Of a stretch of 64,000 nucleotides of DNA, positions 1-10,309 are shown one piece after another (positions within the stretch are counted from its first letter, which is position 1; the number at the start of each line of letters is the position of its first letter). The translations under genes and the position numbers were made by a program. The notes beneath the pieces were generated by a model. It was not told the origin of the DNA. It did no database searches and saw only the letters and a program-made list of their open reading frames with translations. Where the stretch lies: contig WMKJ01000038.1 of the NCBI GenBank assembly GCA_009733715.1, forward strand, positions 1 through 64,000. Reading direction: 5' to 3'. Source of the stretch: Herpomyces periplanetae (Eukaryota > Ascomycota > Laboulbeniomycetes > Herpomycetales > Herpomycetaceae).

Positions 1-120
1 GGGGGGGGGGGGGGGGGGGGGGGTGGGGGGGGGCGTGGGGCCCACCCGCCTGCCCCCCCCCCCGGCAGTTCCCGGGGCCCCCCCCCCCCCCCAGCCCTTC
101 TCCCCCGCGGGCTCTTACTA
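1..120. repeat. Poly-G / poly-C low-complexity start of the window
   Basis: The first 23 bases are all G, followed by further G runs and then long C runs up to about base 92. This is unlike the AT-rich remainder. It may be a real homopolymer-rich tract, but a contig edge made of poly-G is also a common artefact of two-colour sequencing chemistry. Reading frames crossing it should not be trusted. Confidence 0.7.
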
Positions 121-137
121 TTCCGAGGCTTAGGTAA

Positions 138-284
138 GCGAGGATTGGAATTCCGTGTAACGTGATTCGCGGAGCGGGTGGGCGAGGAGCCGGTCAGTGG
201 ATGATTTGGGAAGAGTTGTGGGTTGGACAGACTCGATTTCGCGGTCAATTGGGCTACGCAATAGTCGGGGCGTTAGCTGGTTAA
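138..284 (+). CDS. Possible C-terminal exon of a gene cut off by the left edge
   Basis: A 48-codon open stretch ends in TAA at 282-284. Its residues look protein-like: a Gly/Arg-rich part, then WMIWEELWVGQ, then a hydrophobic GYAIVGALAG end. It would converge on the HIT gene, which ends at 420. The stretch lies in GC-rich DNA where chance open frames are longer, and nothing upstream is readable because of the homopolymers. A splice acceptor would have to lie near 133-142. I do not recognise the family, and the call is weak. Confidence 0.25.
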   Translation, partial: ARIGIPCNVIRGAGGRGAGQWMIWEELWVGQTRFRGQLGYAIVGALAG

Positions 285-419
285 CACCTGGAAATTTATT
301 ATGGCAAGAAGTGGCGTGGGTGGAAAATCAAAGAGAGTGTATAAAAGGAGGATCTTTACATATTTACATTTAAAGGGATCAGCTAAACTATACGCAAGTA
401 TAAATACACTATACTAATA

Positions 420-1250
420 TTAAAGTTTAGCGCGTAAAGCGCGTAATTCGTGGCGAATTTGACGTCGCATATCACGTACAAATATAGTAGCAGCATCAGG
501 ATCCAATTCATCGCGATATCCATTGCCAAATATTGATCGTATATTATGGGCTGGACAACGAGCGGGATCACGGGCAGGAATAGAACTGGGTAATGGTCGT
601 GGAATAATATGATAGTGAACATGAGGAACTACTTGATGAGCAATCGCACCGTTATTCTGCACAACGTTAAAGTTAACGCATCCCGTAACGCGAGTAATCG
701 CTCGTGATAACACACTAAGCCAAAACCCTGAATAAGTACCTCAGCGTACGCATTTGTATTATACATTCATGATGTTAGCCAATTAACTTTTTCAAATAAA
801 CCAGGGGCTCCTGTACTGCAAGCAATTACAGTATACGTCCGACCCTTCTTTCTCCCCGTATTTACCTATTTCACGCGATACTTGCACGCTTGTAATCTTA
901 TCCAACGTTTCAACATGCTCTCTCGGTATGAGTAATATATGCCCTGGTGCAAGCGGAAGTATGTCCAGAAACGCAATACAAGCACGCGTAGATATCAATG
1001 TATACGCGTCCCCCGCTTCGTGACGTCCCAAAATTAACCCATCATTACCATACACCGCTGCTTCATTAATCGTAGTACTTTTTAACGGTTCATCACGATC
1101 GTGTTCATCCTTGGGTACTGATATATCAGGATTCAAAATATCTTCACCATCCTTAAAATTGCTAGTCAATGCTATCCGACAAAATGGGCAACCTTCACAC
1201 AATGTCATGGTCATTATCCTCACTACTTTCATCGACTCCTTTCCCCGCAA
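420..1250 (-). CDS. HIT-family nucleotide hydrolase (HINT/HNT1-like)
   Basis: Two exons, 866-1250 and 420-727, joined across an intron of 138 nt (donor GGTAAAT, acceptor CAG) give 230 residues in one frame. The product carries the histidine-triad signature HVHYHIIPRP at about residues 164-173, preceded by NVVQNNGAIAHQ, the usual HIT nucleotide-binding strand and loop. Near the N-terminus is CPFC, a likely zinc-binding pair seen in many fungal HIT proteins. HIT enzymes cleave phosphoramidate or phosphoanhydride bonds of nucleotides such as AMP-lysine or dinucleoside polyphosphates; the exact substrate cannot be told here. A second Met six codons in is an alternative start. About 50 acidic residues separate the CPFC motif from the core, longer than in bacterial HIT proteins. 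The gene is divergent from SEM1, with a CACGTG box at 1310-1315 between them. Confidence 0.88.
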
Positions 1251-1524
1251 CGTTTATACAAAATTTCCTCCTCCACCTCCGTGCATGAGTGGGAGCTGAG
1301 TCATCAGTCCACGTGCCCCGGACGGCCGAGGATACGTTGGAGCGCGATGTGGTGACAGAAGTTAACGTTGGATTAAACTAATTTTCTACGTTTTCTCTGA
1401 GAAAATTTGCAAATTTTGTGCCGTGTGTGTTGATAAGATATGTACGCGTAAAGGTGTACCTCCACTTATACATTTGTTAAGGTTAAGTTGATTGTTCGAC
1501 GCGTGTGCACGCCAAATTTACACA

Positions 1525-1991
1525 ATGACGATAGGCGGCAGTGGTAATGCAAAGGAAAAGTCGGGCGGACGGGAGGTTAAAGTTTCCGAAGTTGTAACGG
1601 CTGCAGTTGTAGTTAAGGAGAGTGCGAGTAAAAATGGTTTCGACCCACTTGAAGAAGATGATGAGTTTGAAGATTTTCCCATGGACGGTCAGCGCACAAC
1701 TAAGTATCCATCTGCGTAAATGTATCATCGCTAACCTACTCGACCATATTACTAGACTGGGAAGAGGAAGATTCGGCTGTTCCACAAGAAGACTCTCACC
1801 TTTGGGAAGAGAGTTGGGACGATGACGATGCTCAGGAAGACTTTGCCCAAGAATTAAGGTAAATTCATGTGCCCATTTATACACGCCTTGCACAGTAAAC
1901 TCATCACAATTTATCCATATAGTGTAAATTTTACTAACTACTCAACAGAAATGAAATGCGACTTGTTGAAGCTGCATCAAAGTCACCGTAA
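1525..1991 (+). CDS. SEM1: Sem1/Dss1, small acidic subunit of the 26S proteasome lid
   Basis: Three exons, 1525-1687, 1756-1858 and 1949-1991, sum to 309 nt and encode 102 residues. The acidic-aromatic Dss1 signature is clear: DEFEDFP, then DDWEEED, then HLWEESWDDDD, followed by a short C-terminal helix (ELRNEMRLVEA). Sem1/Dss1 is a disordered protein that bridges Rpn3 and Rpn7 in the proteasome lid and also joins TREX-2 and BRCA2-type complexes. The third exon, only 43 nt, is supported by a perfect TACTAAC branch site at about 1932-1938. The first donor is GTCAGC, a weak site, but it alone restores the DDW junction. The N-terminal 35 residues are not conserved-looking. The gene ends 20 bp before the convergent PGK stop. 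Confidence 0.93.
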
Positions 1992-2011
1992 ACGTGCACG
2001 CTAATACTATT

Positions 2012-3453
2012 TCAGTGTTGCGCACCGGATTTAGCTGATGCCCCAGCAGGCTTCTCAGACAGCGCAGCAACACCAGGCAACACTTTTCCCTCAAGCAGCT
2101 CCAAACTTGCTCCTCCGCCCGTACTTACATGGCTCAATTTATCTTCAACTTGATACTTGAACGCAACCGTTGCAGTATCTCCTCCTCCGATAATCACAGT
2201 TTTTCCTTGCGCGCAAACTTCAACAGCCGTATCCAGCATGGCTTTCGTTCCCTTGGAAAATGCTTCAAACTCAAATACGCCGGGTGGTCCATTCCACAAA
2301 ATAGTTTGTGCATCATTCATTTCAGCAGCGAACAGTTCACTTGACCTAGCACCACAGTCTAGACCCATCCACTTATCCGGGATTCCTTCAGCATCCGTTA
2401 CATAGCCAGTTGTCGCATCAGCGGCAAATTTGTCCGCAGTCACAAAGTCCACGGGAAAGATTAGTTTAACATTGCGGTCTTCAGCTTTCTTTACCAATTT
2501 AGGAACAATTTCACTGCCAGCTTTATCGAATAAACTGTCCCCAATTTTCATATTTTCCAGTATTTTTTTAAACGTAAAAGCCATTCCACCGCAGATAATT
2601 AGCTTGTCAACCTTGTCAAGTAAATTTTCAATTAACAAGATTTTGTCGGACACCTTAGCGCCACCCAGTATACCGAGAAATGGGCGGGTTGGATTTTCCA
2701 AAACTTTGGCAAAATATTCCAATTCCTTTTTCATCAACAAGCCAGCCGCACGTTGATCCAATTTTATGCCGACCACGCTTGAATGCGCCCTATGGGCTGT
2801 ACCGAATGCATCATTAACGTATACGTCCCCATAACTGGTCAACTCCCGGCGAAATTTTTCAATGGACGCAGGATCAGCCATGACTTTTTTGCCATTTTCA
2901 TCGAGACTGTATCCCTCCTCTTCAGGGTGAAAACGTAAATTTTCCAGTAAAATAATACTCCCGGGAGCGGCATTTTGAATGGTAGCGTGAACAGGATCAC
3001 CGGTTGATTCAGGTAAATAGTGAATTCGACACCTTAATAGCTCCTCTAAGTAGGGAACAACGACGCCCAGAGAGTATTCATAGTTAACCTTACCACCCGG
3101 ACGCCCCAGATGTGACATGAGAATTACGGATTGAGCACCCTTATTTAAGGCATGCTTGATGGTTGGAAGGGCGGCTTCTATTCGTTGTAAATTTGTGACT
3201 TTTCGATTTTTGTCCAGCGGAACGTTAAAGTCTACCTGTAGCGTAACGTATAGTGATATATACGATTGTACAAACCAGAATTATTATTATGATATTACAC
3301 GCGTGCCGTTTTAAAGGGAAAAAAATGCACTGGGTAAGAATGGCGATGGTATCGCATATTTGTGTATGACCTAGGATGTTAACTTACACGTAACAAAACC
3401 CGTTTTCCGTTGAGGTCAAGATCCTCGATTGTGAGTTTGTTTGCCAGAGACAT
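2012..3453 (-). CDS. PGK1: Phosphoglycerate kinase
   Basis: Exon 1 (3388-3453) encodes the first 22 residues and exon 2 (2012-3235) the other 407, split by a 152-nt intron with donor GTAAGT and acceptor CAG, phase 0. The enzyme transfers phosphate from 1,3-bisphosphoglycerate to ADP in cytosolic glycolysis. Visible family motifs are DFNVPLD near the N-terminus, MSHLGRP (residues 62-68), [17 protein letters not shown] and the nucleotide-binding GGGDTATV. Eukaryotic PGKs are about 415-417 residues; this one is 429 because of a short C-terminal tail, [12 protein letters not shown], after the usual [10 protein letters not shown] end. The promoter at 3454-3870 is GC-rich with pentamer repeats and a CACGTG box. 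Confidence 0.98.
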
Positions 3454-3707
3454 TTTAGGCGTGGAATAAAACTGTAATAATTTTTTGACAAATGAAATAT
3501 TGTAGATACACGGATAGTCTGTGCTGCAAAAAAACTAGCAGGACGGGAACAGGGACGGCGCGTACACACTATACACAAAACCCTTAAGTATACGTCGCAA
3601 ACGTTGTAAAGGCGAGCAAGCAAACGAGCGTAAATGCACAAGTATCACGGTAGTCTTCAAGCCTGAACTTTCACGAATGCGCAACAATCGTCTTCCCGAC
3701 AAAGTTT

Positions 3708-3781
3708 GCTCCGCTCCGCACGGCTCGGCTCGGCTCGGCCCCACGGCACGGGCTTCCCCCGATGTGCCCGGGAAGCACGTG
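3708..3781. promoter_or_regulatory. GC-rich pentamer repeat and CACGTG box upstream of PGK1
   Basis: Between PGK1 (start 3453) and the 3' end of the Trs65-like gene (3877) the sequence becomes strongly GC-rich. From 3708 it runs as 5-bp units: GCTCC twice, GCACG, GCTCG three times, GCCCC. A CACGTG palindrome follows at 3776-3781, in the context GCACGTGATCACC. By position this is the likely upstream activating region of PGK1. The binding factor is unknown; bHLH proteins of the Cbf1 type recognise CACGTG in yeasts. Confidence 0.45.
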
Positions 3782-3876
3782 ATCACCGGGAGGACCTCGG
3801 GCAATTGGACAGGGTGTGACGGTTGCCCGGCCAGCGGGGTACGGGGAGGAATGTTTGTTTGGGGGAGTGCAAGGGG

Positions 3877-5595
3877 TTAAATTGAAGAAGTTTTTGGGGA
3901 TTTTTGGAAAGCTGGGGACGGTGATGTCGACGCATAACATATACATTCGGGAATGGGTTGTAATATACTCATCTTTTGGGTTACAAGATCCGTTACGCAT
4001 AGGGCTTCAAACTTAAGTATACCCTTTTCCAATACTAGGAAGTGAAGAGCACCGTTCAAACATTCGGATTCCATTAATGGACCAACTTTCACATCTCCAT
4101 CCAAATACAAAAGTTTACCATTTTTGTGCAAATCATTTTCATATTCTTCTTTGTCACTTTTAAACATCACAGGCTTAAATGATAAATGTACGATGGTATC
4201 GCTTCGATTAATGACGAATAACTTCCATGATATAATTTCCCCTACTTTTACGATGTGAGGAGCTGACACTTTTATCACTATCCATGCTAATGGGAATATT
4301 GCTGTTGATATATTTGCTTGATCAAATTCAAGCTTACCATGATTTCCCGTGTGTATTAATCTTCCGGCCATTTCACCCAATAAATTGGCATTTATATACG
4401 GATAGCTCAGTCTATCGTCATTTCGCTTTAACATTACAGGTAATGCTACGGTTTGCTCAAGTTTAACCTTGCGGAATCTTTGTACGCTTGAATCACCATC
4501 CTTCACATTCGCTTCAATGTTTAAGTTTAACTCATAAAGTGAACATCCATCCGGGCTCAATGTATGCGTTAAATTCGACTTTTTTTGTATACGCTTATTA
4601 TCACATTTTTCAAGAGTAAAAATTTGTTCAATTTCATCCCCCTGACAAATACTTATGGGTAGTTTCACCGGCCAAACTTCTTGCAAATTCATTCCCGGTA
4701 CGCATAAGGTTAATTTATTTAGATCAACCTCCTCGTATACACTTTGTTTAGTATGAAATGTTAACTGTACGTTAACATTTCCATGATCTGGCGGTCCAAA
4801 ACCGGCAAAGGCTTTTAATTGAAAATTAAACGCTTCATTCAACTTGTAAACCTTGTCTTGACTAAGTATACGTAAATGTTTAATGTATACACGAGGACTA
4901 TTGTTATTTGACAATGTGCCATTTGATTCAACTTCACTCGGTAAAATTTGATTAGCCGATATACGGGCTTTAACTTGGGAAAGCCAAACATCATATTGTA
5001 AAGGCTCAACTAGGTTTACACTGGTGGTTTGTCCGCTTGTCATATACTCTCCTGGGTGATGTGTGGGTACTGAATTGGTTAAGATAACGGTTCCCCTTAA
5101 ATTTAAAGCCATTAGAGTTTCCAAAGTCGATGTTGGTTTAACGTGAGCGGTAATTTTCCAGTAAGCGTATAAATAACGTTTTGACTTAATCTTTCCTTCA
5201 CATTGACCTAGATTTTCCTTGGATTCGCATATAACGGGTTCATGAGTTCGTCCGTTAATTTTACACGTAAATAAAATTTCCTGATCACGTTGGGATTTAG
5301 CAGATAATTCGGCGTGAGTATTAGAAAGAATCTCCCGGATCATCCATAACGGACCCACACGAATCTGTAGAAGAATGTAAACGTCCAAATTTTCATTTAA
5401 AGCTAAACTTTCACGTTTTTTTATCCCATCAATAATTCCACCCGCTTGTTCATTTGATAATTCACTACTACACGATAAACAAGATCGTAGATCTAAACCT
5501 GGATCATCGGGTATTATAGCTTCGAGTGATGCATTATTGGTTAATCGAATCAATTCTTTGAGGTGTCCAGGATTGTCGTTTTTCATTTTCATCAA
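3877..5595 (-). CDS. TRAPP-II subunit Trs65-like protein
   Basis: A single open frame of 572 residues. The C-terminal half resembles the beta-sandwich ending of fungal Trs65: HIVKVGEIISWKLFVINRS, then VGPLMESECLNGALHFLVLE and FEALCVTDLVTQK. The N-terminal part has the LNENLDVYILLQIRV strand expected near the start of that family. Trs65 is a fungal subunit of the TRAPP-II tethering complex, which acts at the Golgi as a Rab GEF. Yeast Trs65 is about 560 residues, so the length fits. The start may be the ATG at 5589 or 5595; a CTTTCAG just upstream could be an acceptor for a small first exon. The gene is divergent from PRP40 across 440 bp. The family call rests on recalled pattern similarity, not a search. 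Confidence 0.6.
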   Translation of the reverse strand: MMKMKNDNPGHLKELIRLTNNASLEAIIPDDPGLDLRSCLSCSSELSNEQAGGIIDGIKKRESLALNENLDVYILLQIRVGPLWMIREILSNTHAELSAKSQRDQEILFTCKINGRTHEPVICESKENLGQCEGKIKSKRYLYAYWKITAHVKPTSTLETLMALNLRGTVILTNSVPTHHPGEYMTSGQTTSVNLVEPLQYDVWLSQVKARISANQILPSEVESNGTLSNNNSPRVYIKHLRILSQDKVYKLNEAFNFQLKAFAGFGPPDHGNVNVQLTFHTKQSVYEEVDLNKLTLCVPGMNLQEVWPVKLPISICQGDEIEQIFTLEKCDNKRIQKKSNLTHTLSPDGCSLYELNLNIEANVKDGDSSVQRFRKVKLEQTVALPVMLKRNDDRLSYPYINANLLGEMAGRLIHTGNHGKLEFDQANISTAIFPLAWIVIKVSAPHIVKVGEIISWKLFVINRSDTIVHLSFKPVMFKSDKEEYENDLHKNGKLLYLDGDVKVGPLMESECLNGALHFLVLEKGILKFEALCVTDLVTQKMSILQPIPECICYASTSPSPAFQKSPKTSSI

Positions 5596-6035
5596 TAAAC
5601 CATCTGAAAGAAATGGTAAATGTAAACGAGAAAATTTTAAATGGAACCAAATTTATTAAAACGTTAATCTGATATGAATTGACGATTAAAAAGCAGAAAA
5701 ATTGCGTGTACATGCGCGTTTTTTGGTCCTGACACGGAAGAAGGCTCGGGTCGGAAAAAACGTAGGACCGTGATCGGAAAATAGTATTTCCCTTAGTCGC
5801 GATCTCGACTCGGCGATTTGATGAAAGATTGACGAAGGATAAAAGGATGGAATTATTATACTTTTTGGGGGGAAATTTTTTTGAGGAATTTTTACGGGCA
5901 AGGAAAATTGTCATTGTTACACTTGCGTGAGTGTATGATATACGCGCAAGTATATGTTTGTTCAAGTTTATTAAGCGATAATTTACGGCGTGGGTTATCA
6001 TACGAAAGCTCGTGTGGGCTGAATGTGAATGTGCA

Positions 6036-8354
6036 ATGAACGGTTACGGAACGCGTACAAGCGTATGGCAAGAAGCCAAATCACCAGATGGACGAATTTA
6101 TTATTATAATTCGGAAACCAAGGCTACGCAATGGACAAAACCCGTAGAATTGATGAACGACACTGAAAAACTTTTACTGGATAATCCGTGGAAAGAATAT
6201 AAAGCTGAAAATGGTCGCGCTTATTGGTATAATAAAGAGACAAAAGTTACTACATGGGAAATGCCCGCCGTATTTAAACAGGCTAAATCGGCTAGTAGTG
6301 ATTCAAATAATTTATCTTCATGTAAATTTGTCGCTGGAAGTGGTGGTGTACCAGGGTACGGACCTGGAATTCAACAAATTCACGCTTTTCCAAATCGTTC
6401 TGGTGCAGAGAGTCGCTCTACTAATAATAATAATATTCTTACATCCTTTACAACTGTTAATGATACACGAAATAATTTCGTGAGCCGTTTAGACGAATGT
6501 GAAACTTTAGCTCCCGCTGATGCTGAAGCCGCTTTTGTTAAATTATTAACCAAGGCCGGAGTTCAGGCCGATTGGACATGGGAGCAAGTAATTCGCGCTA
6601 CATGTCGTGAACCGAAGTACCATATTCTGAACGGTGCAAAAGAGCGTAAGGCAGCATTTAAAAAGTTCGTTACAGAACTAGCCGCTAAAGAGCGTGAACG
6701 TGATCTAGAACGTGCAAATAAATTCCTTAAAGATTTTATGGGTATGCTGCAACGTCATGATGAAATCAAGTATTACACACGTTGGAAAAGTGTCCTGGAA
6801 ATTATTGCCCTTGAATCCGAATTTCGCAATGCCAAATCAGACGAGGAGCGTATTGAAGCTTTTGATTTATATCGAAGTCAACTATATAAAACTCACATTG
6901 AAGAAGAATCAAAAAAACGTCGTGATGCGATGGATCGATTATCCCGATTATTTAATGAAATGAGCATCGGACCTTACTCCCGTTGGCATGACGTTCGTAG
7001 TGCTTTGGAGGCGCATCCCCAATTCGTTAACGATGAAGGTTTAAGCTATCTGTGTAAATTGGACATTTTAAAAGCCTTTGAAACTCATATTAAAACTTTG
7101 GAAAGAAGCTTTAACGATACCCGTCAGCGTAACAAAGCCTTGAAAATGCGCGCCGAGCGTACGAATCGAGATAAATTTGAGGAACTTTTGGCCGAGCACA
7201 AACGTGCAAAGCATATTGGACCGTACAGTAAATGGATGGACTTTTACCCACGTATTGCCGAAGATGAACGCTATATTAATATGTTAGGTCAGGCTGGTTC
7301 TACACCTCTTGAACTATTCTGGGATGTAGTTGAAGAGGAAGAAAGTAAACTTCGTGGGAAGCGTAACGAAGTTTTGGATGTTCTGGATGATAAAGATTTT
7401 GAAATTTCCCCGGATACTTTACAATCGGAATTTTTCGACGTTGTACGCAACGATCGTCGTACGGCTAATATTGATGAAACTAGTCTCACGTTAATTTTTA
7501 CACGACTAAAGGAAAAAGTAGTAAAACGGGCAGAGGAAGAGAAACACACGGCAGAGCGAGCGCAACGTAAAAAGGTTGATTTATTACGCTCTCGTATTAA
7601 ACGTTTAGATCCACCGATTAATATTGATGATACGTGGGAGGATGTACGCACACGACTTTCCAAGTATGCGGAGTTTAAGGCACTTGAAAGTGAAGAATTG
7701 CGCAAGTCTGCCTTTGAGAAAGTTGTAAGAAGGTTACGTGAACGTAAGGAAGATAAAGATCGAACTCGGAATCGAGAGCGCGAACGGGATCGAGAACGAG
7801 ATCGGGAACGTGATAGACATAGGGATGATAATGGTGGACGTAATCGAACACATAGAAGATCGCGCTCTTCAGATGAAGAGGGATACCGTGCGATTAATGA
7901 ACGTAAAAAAGTTAGTACGGGTGATCGTGATCGATACCATCGTAAACCATCACCGAGTGGAATGACGTCACCACGTAGCAATCGTGATGTGGACATGGAT
8001 GAACGAGATCGTGAGAAAGTTTTTCGAGAACGGTATACGGGGGGAGCAGGGCATTATGATCGTGAACGACGAGAGAGAGATATGGAACGTGAACGAAGTT
8101 ATATTTCACGGCATGATTTAAAGGAAAGAAATAGTGAACAAGAGACGCATGAGAAGATGTTTATAACGGCTCGACGTCGACGGGATAGCGGCGAGATTAG
8201 TTCGGAAAGTGAACATGATAGCAAGCGGGCTAAACGTGAGCGTGAAGAACCGTCAAACTGTGTAGCAGAAGTTAAGGCAACGGATGTACCTGAAGTTGTG
8301 CCAGTTCGGGGTTACAAGAGTGGTAGTGAAGAAGGTGAGATTGAGGAAGAGTAA
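6036..8354 (+). CDS. PRP40: Prp40-like splicing factor with WW and FF domains
   Basis: An uninterrupted frame from the ATG at 6036 gives 772 residues. Two WW domains lie at about residues 8-38 and 49-79 (VWQEAKSPDGRIYYYNSETK and NPWKEYKAENGRAYWYN), each with the spaced tryptophans and a proline end. FF-type helical repeats occupy roughly residues 155-570. The C-terminal 200 residues are rich in Arg, Glu, Asp and Ser, like the mammalian PRPF40 tail rather than the short yeast protein. Prp40 is a U1 snRNP component that bridges the 5' splice site to the branch-point complex. An in-frame GTG at 6012 lies 24 nt upstream, but the ATG is the natural start. The absence of introns in a 2.3-kb gene contrasts with its neighbours. 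Confidence 0.95.
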   Translation: MNGYGTRTSVWQEAKSPDGRIYYYNSETKATQWTKPVELMNDTEKLLLDNPWKEYKAENGRAYWYNKETKVTTWEMPAVFKQAKSASSDSNNLSSCKFVAGSGGVPGYGPGIQQIHAFPNRSGAESRSTNNNNILTSFTTVNDTRNNFVSRLDECETLAPADAEAAFVKLLTKAGVQADWTWEQVIRATCREPKYHILNGAKERKAAFKKFVTELAAKERERDLERANKFLKDFMGMLQRHDEIKYYTRWKSVLEIIALESEFRNAKSDEERIEAFDLYRSQLYKTHIEEESKKRRDAMDRLSRLFNEMSIGPYSRWHDVRSALEAHPQFVNDEGLSYLCKLDILKAFETHIKTLERSFNDTRQRNKALKMRAERTNRDKFEELLAEHKRAKHIGPYSKWMDFYPRIAEDERYINMLGQAGSTPLELFWDVVEEEESKLRGKRNEVLDVLDDKDFEISPDTLQSEFFDVVRNDRRTANIDETSLTLIFTRLKEKVVKRAEEEKHTAERAQRKKVDLLRSRIKRLDPPINIDDTWEDVRTRLSKYAEFKALESEELRKSAFEKVVRRLRERKEDKDRTRNRERERDRERDRERDRHRDDNGGRNRTHRRSRSSDEEGYRAINERKKVSTGDRDRYHRKPSPSGMTSPRSNRDVDMDERDREKVFRERYTGGAGHYDRERRERDMERERSYISRHDLKERNSEQETHEKMFITARRRRDSGEISSESEHDSKRAKREREEPSNCVAEVKATDVPEVVPVRGYKSGSEEGEIEEE

Positions 8355-8855
8355 TCATAAATCCTTTGAAAATGAATAAACGTGAGCGTATGATATGTAT
8401 CGTGAGATGGAATCCAGAGATTATTTAGCTGAGCTGCTTGCATGCTTAAGGATCAAGATGGAACTTAAAGTCGTACCCGGAATACCATTTTGAATGATTT
8501 AGCTTACGAGTAGCTTATGATTGAAGGTAAAAGGGGGTTTTTTAAACGGTGCTTGGATGGATAAATGGAATGGGTTAGCATTACAGATCTGCCGTTTCTA
8601 AAAGGATTTTTTTTTCTTTGTTCTTTGTTCCGACTAAGATACCCATTAATTAATAGTTCAGCTAACTTGGAACAATATTGTGTGGGGTACGAGACGATAT
8701 TAATGGCCCAGTATATGATTTGGTATAGGAAAAGTTTGACGGCTATTCTGTCTTGTTAACATTTACTTTTATCGCGCAAGAATTCCCCCCAGCTTTGTCA
8801 TTTCGAGTTTACTACGAGTGGACTGGACGAGATTTAACCAACTAAATAAGACAGT
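8355..8855. other. Intergenic, no gene seen
   Basis: This is the PRP40 3' flank and the acyl-CoA dehydrogenase promoter. A 64-codon open frame at 8565-8759 has no recognisable features. I see no RNA gene or repeat. Confidence 0.5.
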
Positions 8856-10309
8856 ATGGATATTTCAACCAAAATATCAATGGTTCCATTTGCTGAACCA
8901 CCTTGGTTAACCGGGTCGACATCAGCTTATTATGGACCAACTCACGTAAAATGGCAACGTACATGTCGTGAATTTATCACGGAAAAGTTACTCCAAAATG
9001 CTTTTGAATGGGATACTGCAGGGTTTGTACCGGAACATGTATACGAGGAATTTGCCAGATCCAAGTTTCTTATTGCAGCACTTCCGGCACCTTTACCTGT
9101 GGAACTTTTAAAGAGTCAGGGCATTGATTATTTACCGGGAAACTTGAAAATTGAAGAATTTGATTATATGCATAATGTTATCTTTGGAGATGAAATGACA
9201 CGATCGGGATTATTGGGACCACCTTCAGCTATCACGACGGGAATATCCTTTGGTTTACCACCTATTTATAAATTTGGATCGAAATGGTTACAAGATCATA
9301 TTATTCCAGATGTATTATGTGGTAAGAAGAGGATTTGTATTGCTATTACAGAACCTGATGCAGGTTCCGATGTAGCAGGAATTCAAACAAGAGCTAAGCT
9401 ATCGGATTGTGGAGAGTATTTTATCGTTAACGGTGCTAAAAAATGGATAACCAATGGTATTTGGTGTGATTATGCTACGATGGCAGTACGAACCGAATGT
9501 AAAAATTCCATGGAAGACTTAAGCTTGATAGTAGTTCCATTGAAAGGGCATACGGGAGTTTCAATGAGACGTATATCCGTTCAAGGACAAAAATGTGCCG
9601 GTACTACATTTATCGAACTTGATAATGTTCACGTTCCAAGTCGGTACATAATTGGGCAAAGAGGGCATGGTATGAAGTATATAATGATGAATTTCAATCA
9701 TGAACGTTTAAGTATTGCAGTTAGTGCATCACGACAAGCTCGTGTAGCATTATCATCAGCATTTTCATATGTACTTAAACGGGAAGCGTTTGGTAAATCG
9801 TTAATTCAGCAACCCGTAGTACGAAATCGTTTAGCTCGTGCTGGTGCGTTGCTGGAAAGTCAATGGGCATGGATTGAGCAATTTGCCTATCAAATGTGTC
9901 ACATATCACGAACAGTTGATGATGGTGATGATATAAGAATGGTTAATCAAGGTGCACTTGGAGGATTAATTGCATTGGCAAAGGCTAATGGAGGAATTGT
10001 GTTAAAGGAGTGTGCTGAATGTGCTATACTGTTATTTGGAGGAAATGGATATACATGTTCAGGAGTTGGAGAGATTGCAGAGCGCATCTGGAGGGAAGTT
10101 CCCGGTGTACGGTAAGTTAAGGGTGATTTAGTTTGGTACAGGAAGCATGGCTAATGAGGTATGATGAACGTGATTGTTGGGGAAATGAGTTTATGAGCAA
10201 TAGAATTCCAGGAGGTTCGGAAGATGTAATGCTGGATTTATCGATTCGTCAACTTGTAAAGTGTTATACACGGCAAAGTCAAGCACTTCAACGGCAGTCT
10301 AACATGTAG
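8856..10309 (+). CDS. Acyl-CoA dehydrogenase
   Basis: Exon 1 (8856-10111) and exon 2 (10204-10309) are joined across a 92-nt intron (donor GTAAGT, acceptor AATAG), giving 453 residues. The join restores the family signature REVPGVRIPGGSEDVMLDL. Other visible motifs are ITEPDAGSDVAGI (FAD and substrate binding), NGAKKWITNG, VGQ-type IIGQRGHGM and LFGGNGYT near the C-terminus. The enzyme should oxidise an acyl-CoA thioester with FAD as cofactor in fatty-acid or branched-chain catabolism. It ends in SNM, not a classic PTS1 signal, and the N-terminus is not obviously a mitochondrial presequence, so the compartment is open. A 20-nt intron (10112-10131) would also keep the frame but adds 24 unconserved residues, so I rejected it. 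Confidence 0.93.

Noticed and set aside
7289-7996. 235-codon antisense frame rich in Arg-Ser on the minus strand of PRP40
   Set aside because: It is the mirror of the charged Arg/Glu/Asp repeats in the PRP40 tail; there is no independent evidence for a gene.
10112-10131. A 20-nt intron in the acyl-CoA dehydrogenase gene
   Set aside because: It keeps the frame, but it inserts 24 residues that break the conserved REVP...IPGGSE block. A 92-nt intron from the same donor to AATAG at 10201-10203 restores the family sequence.
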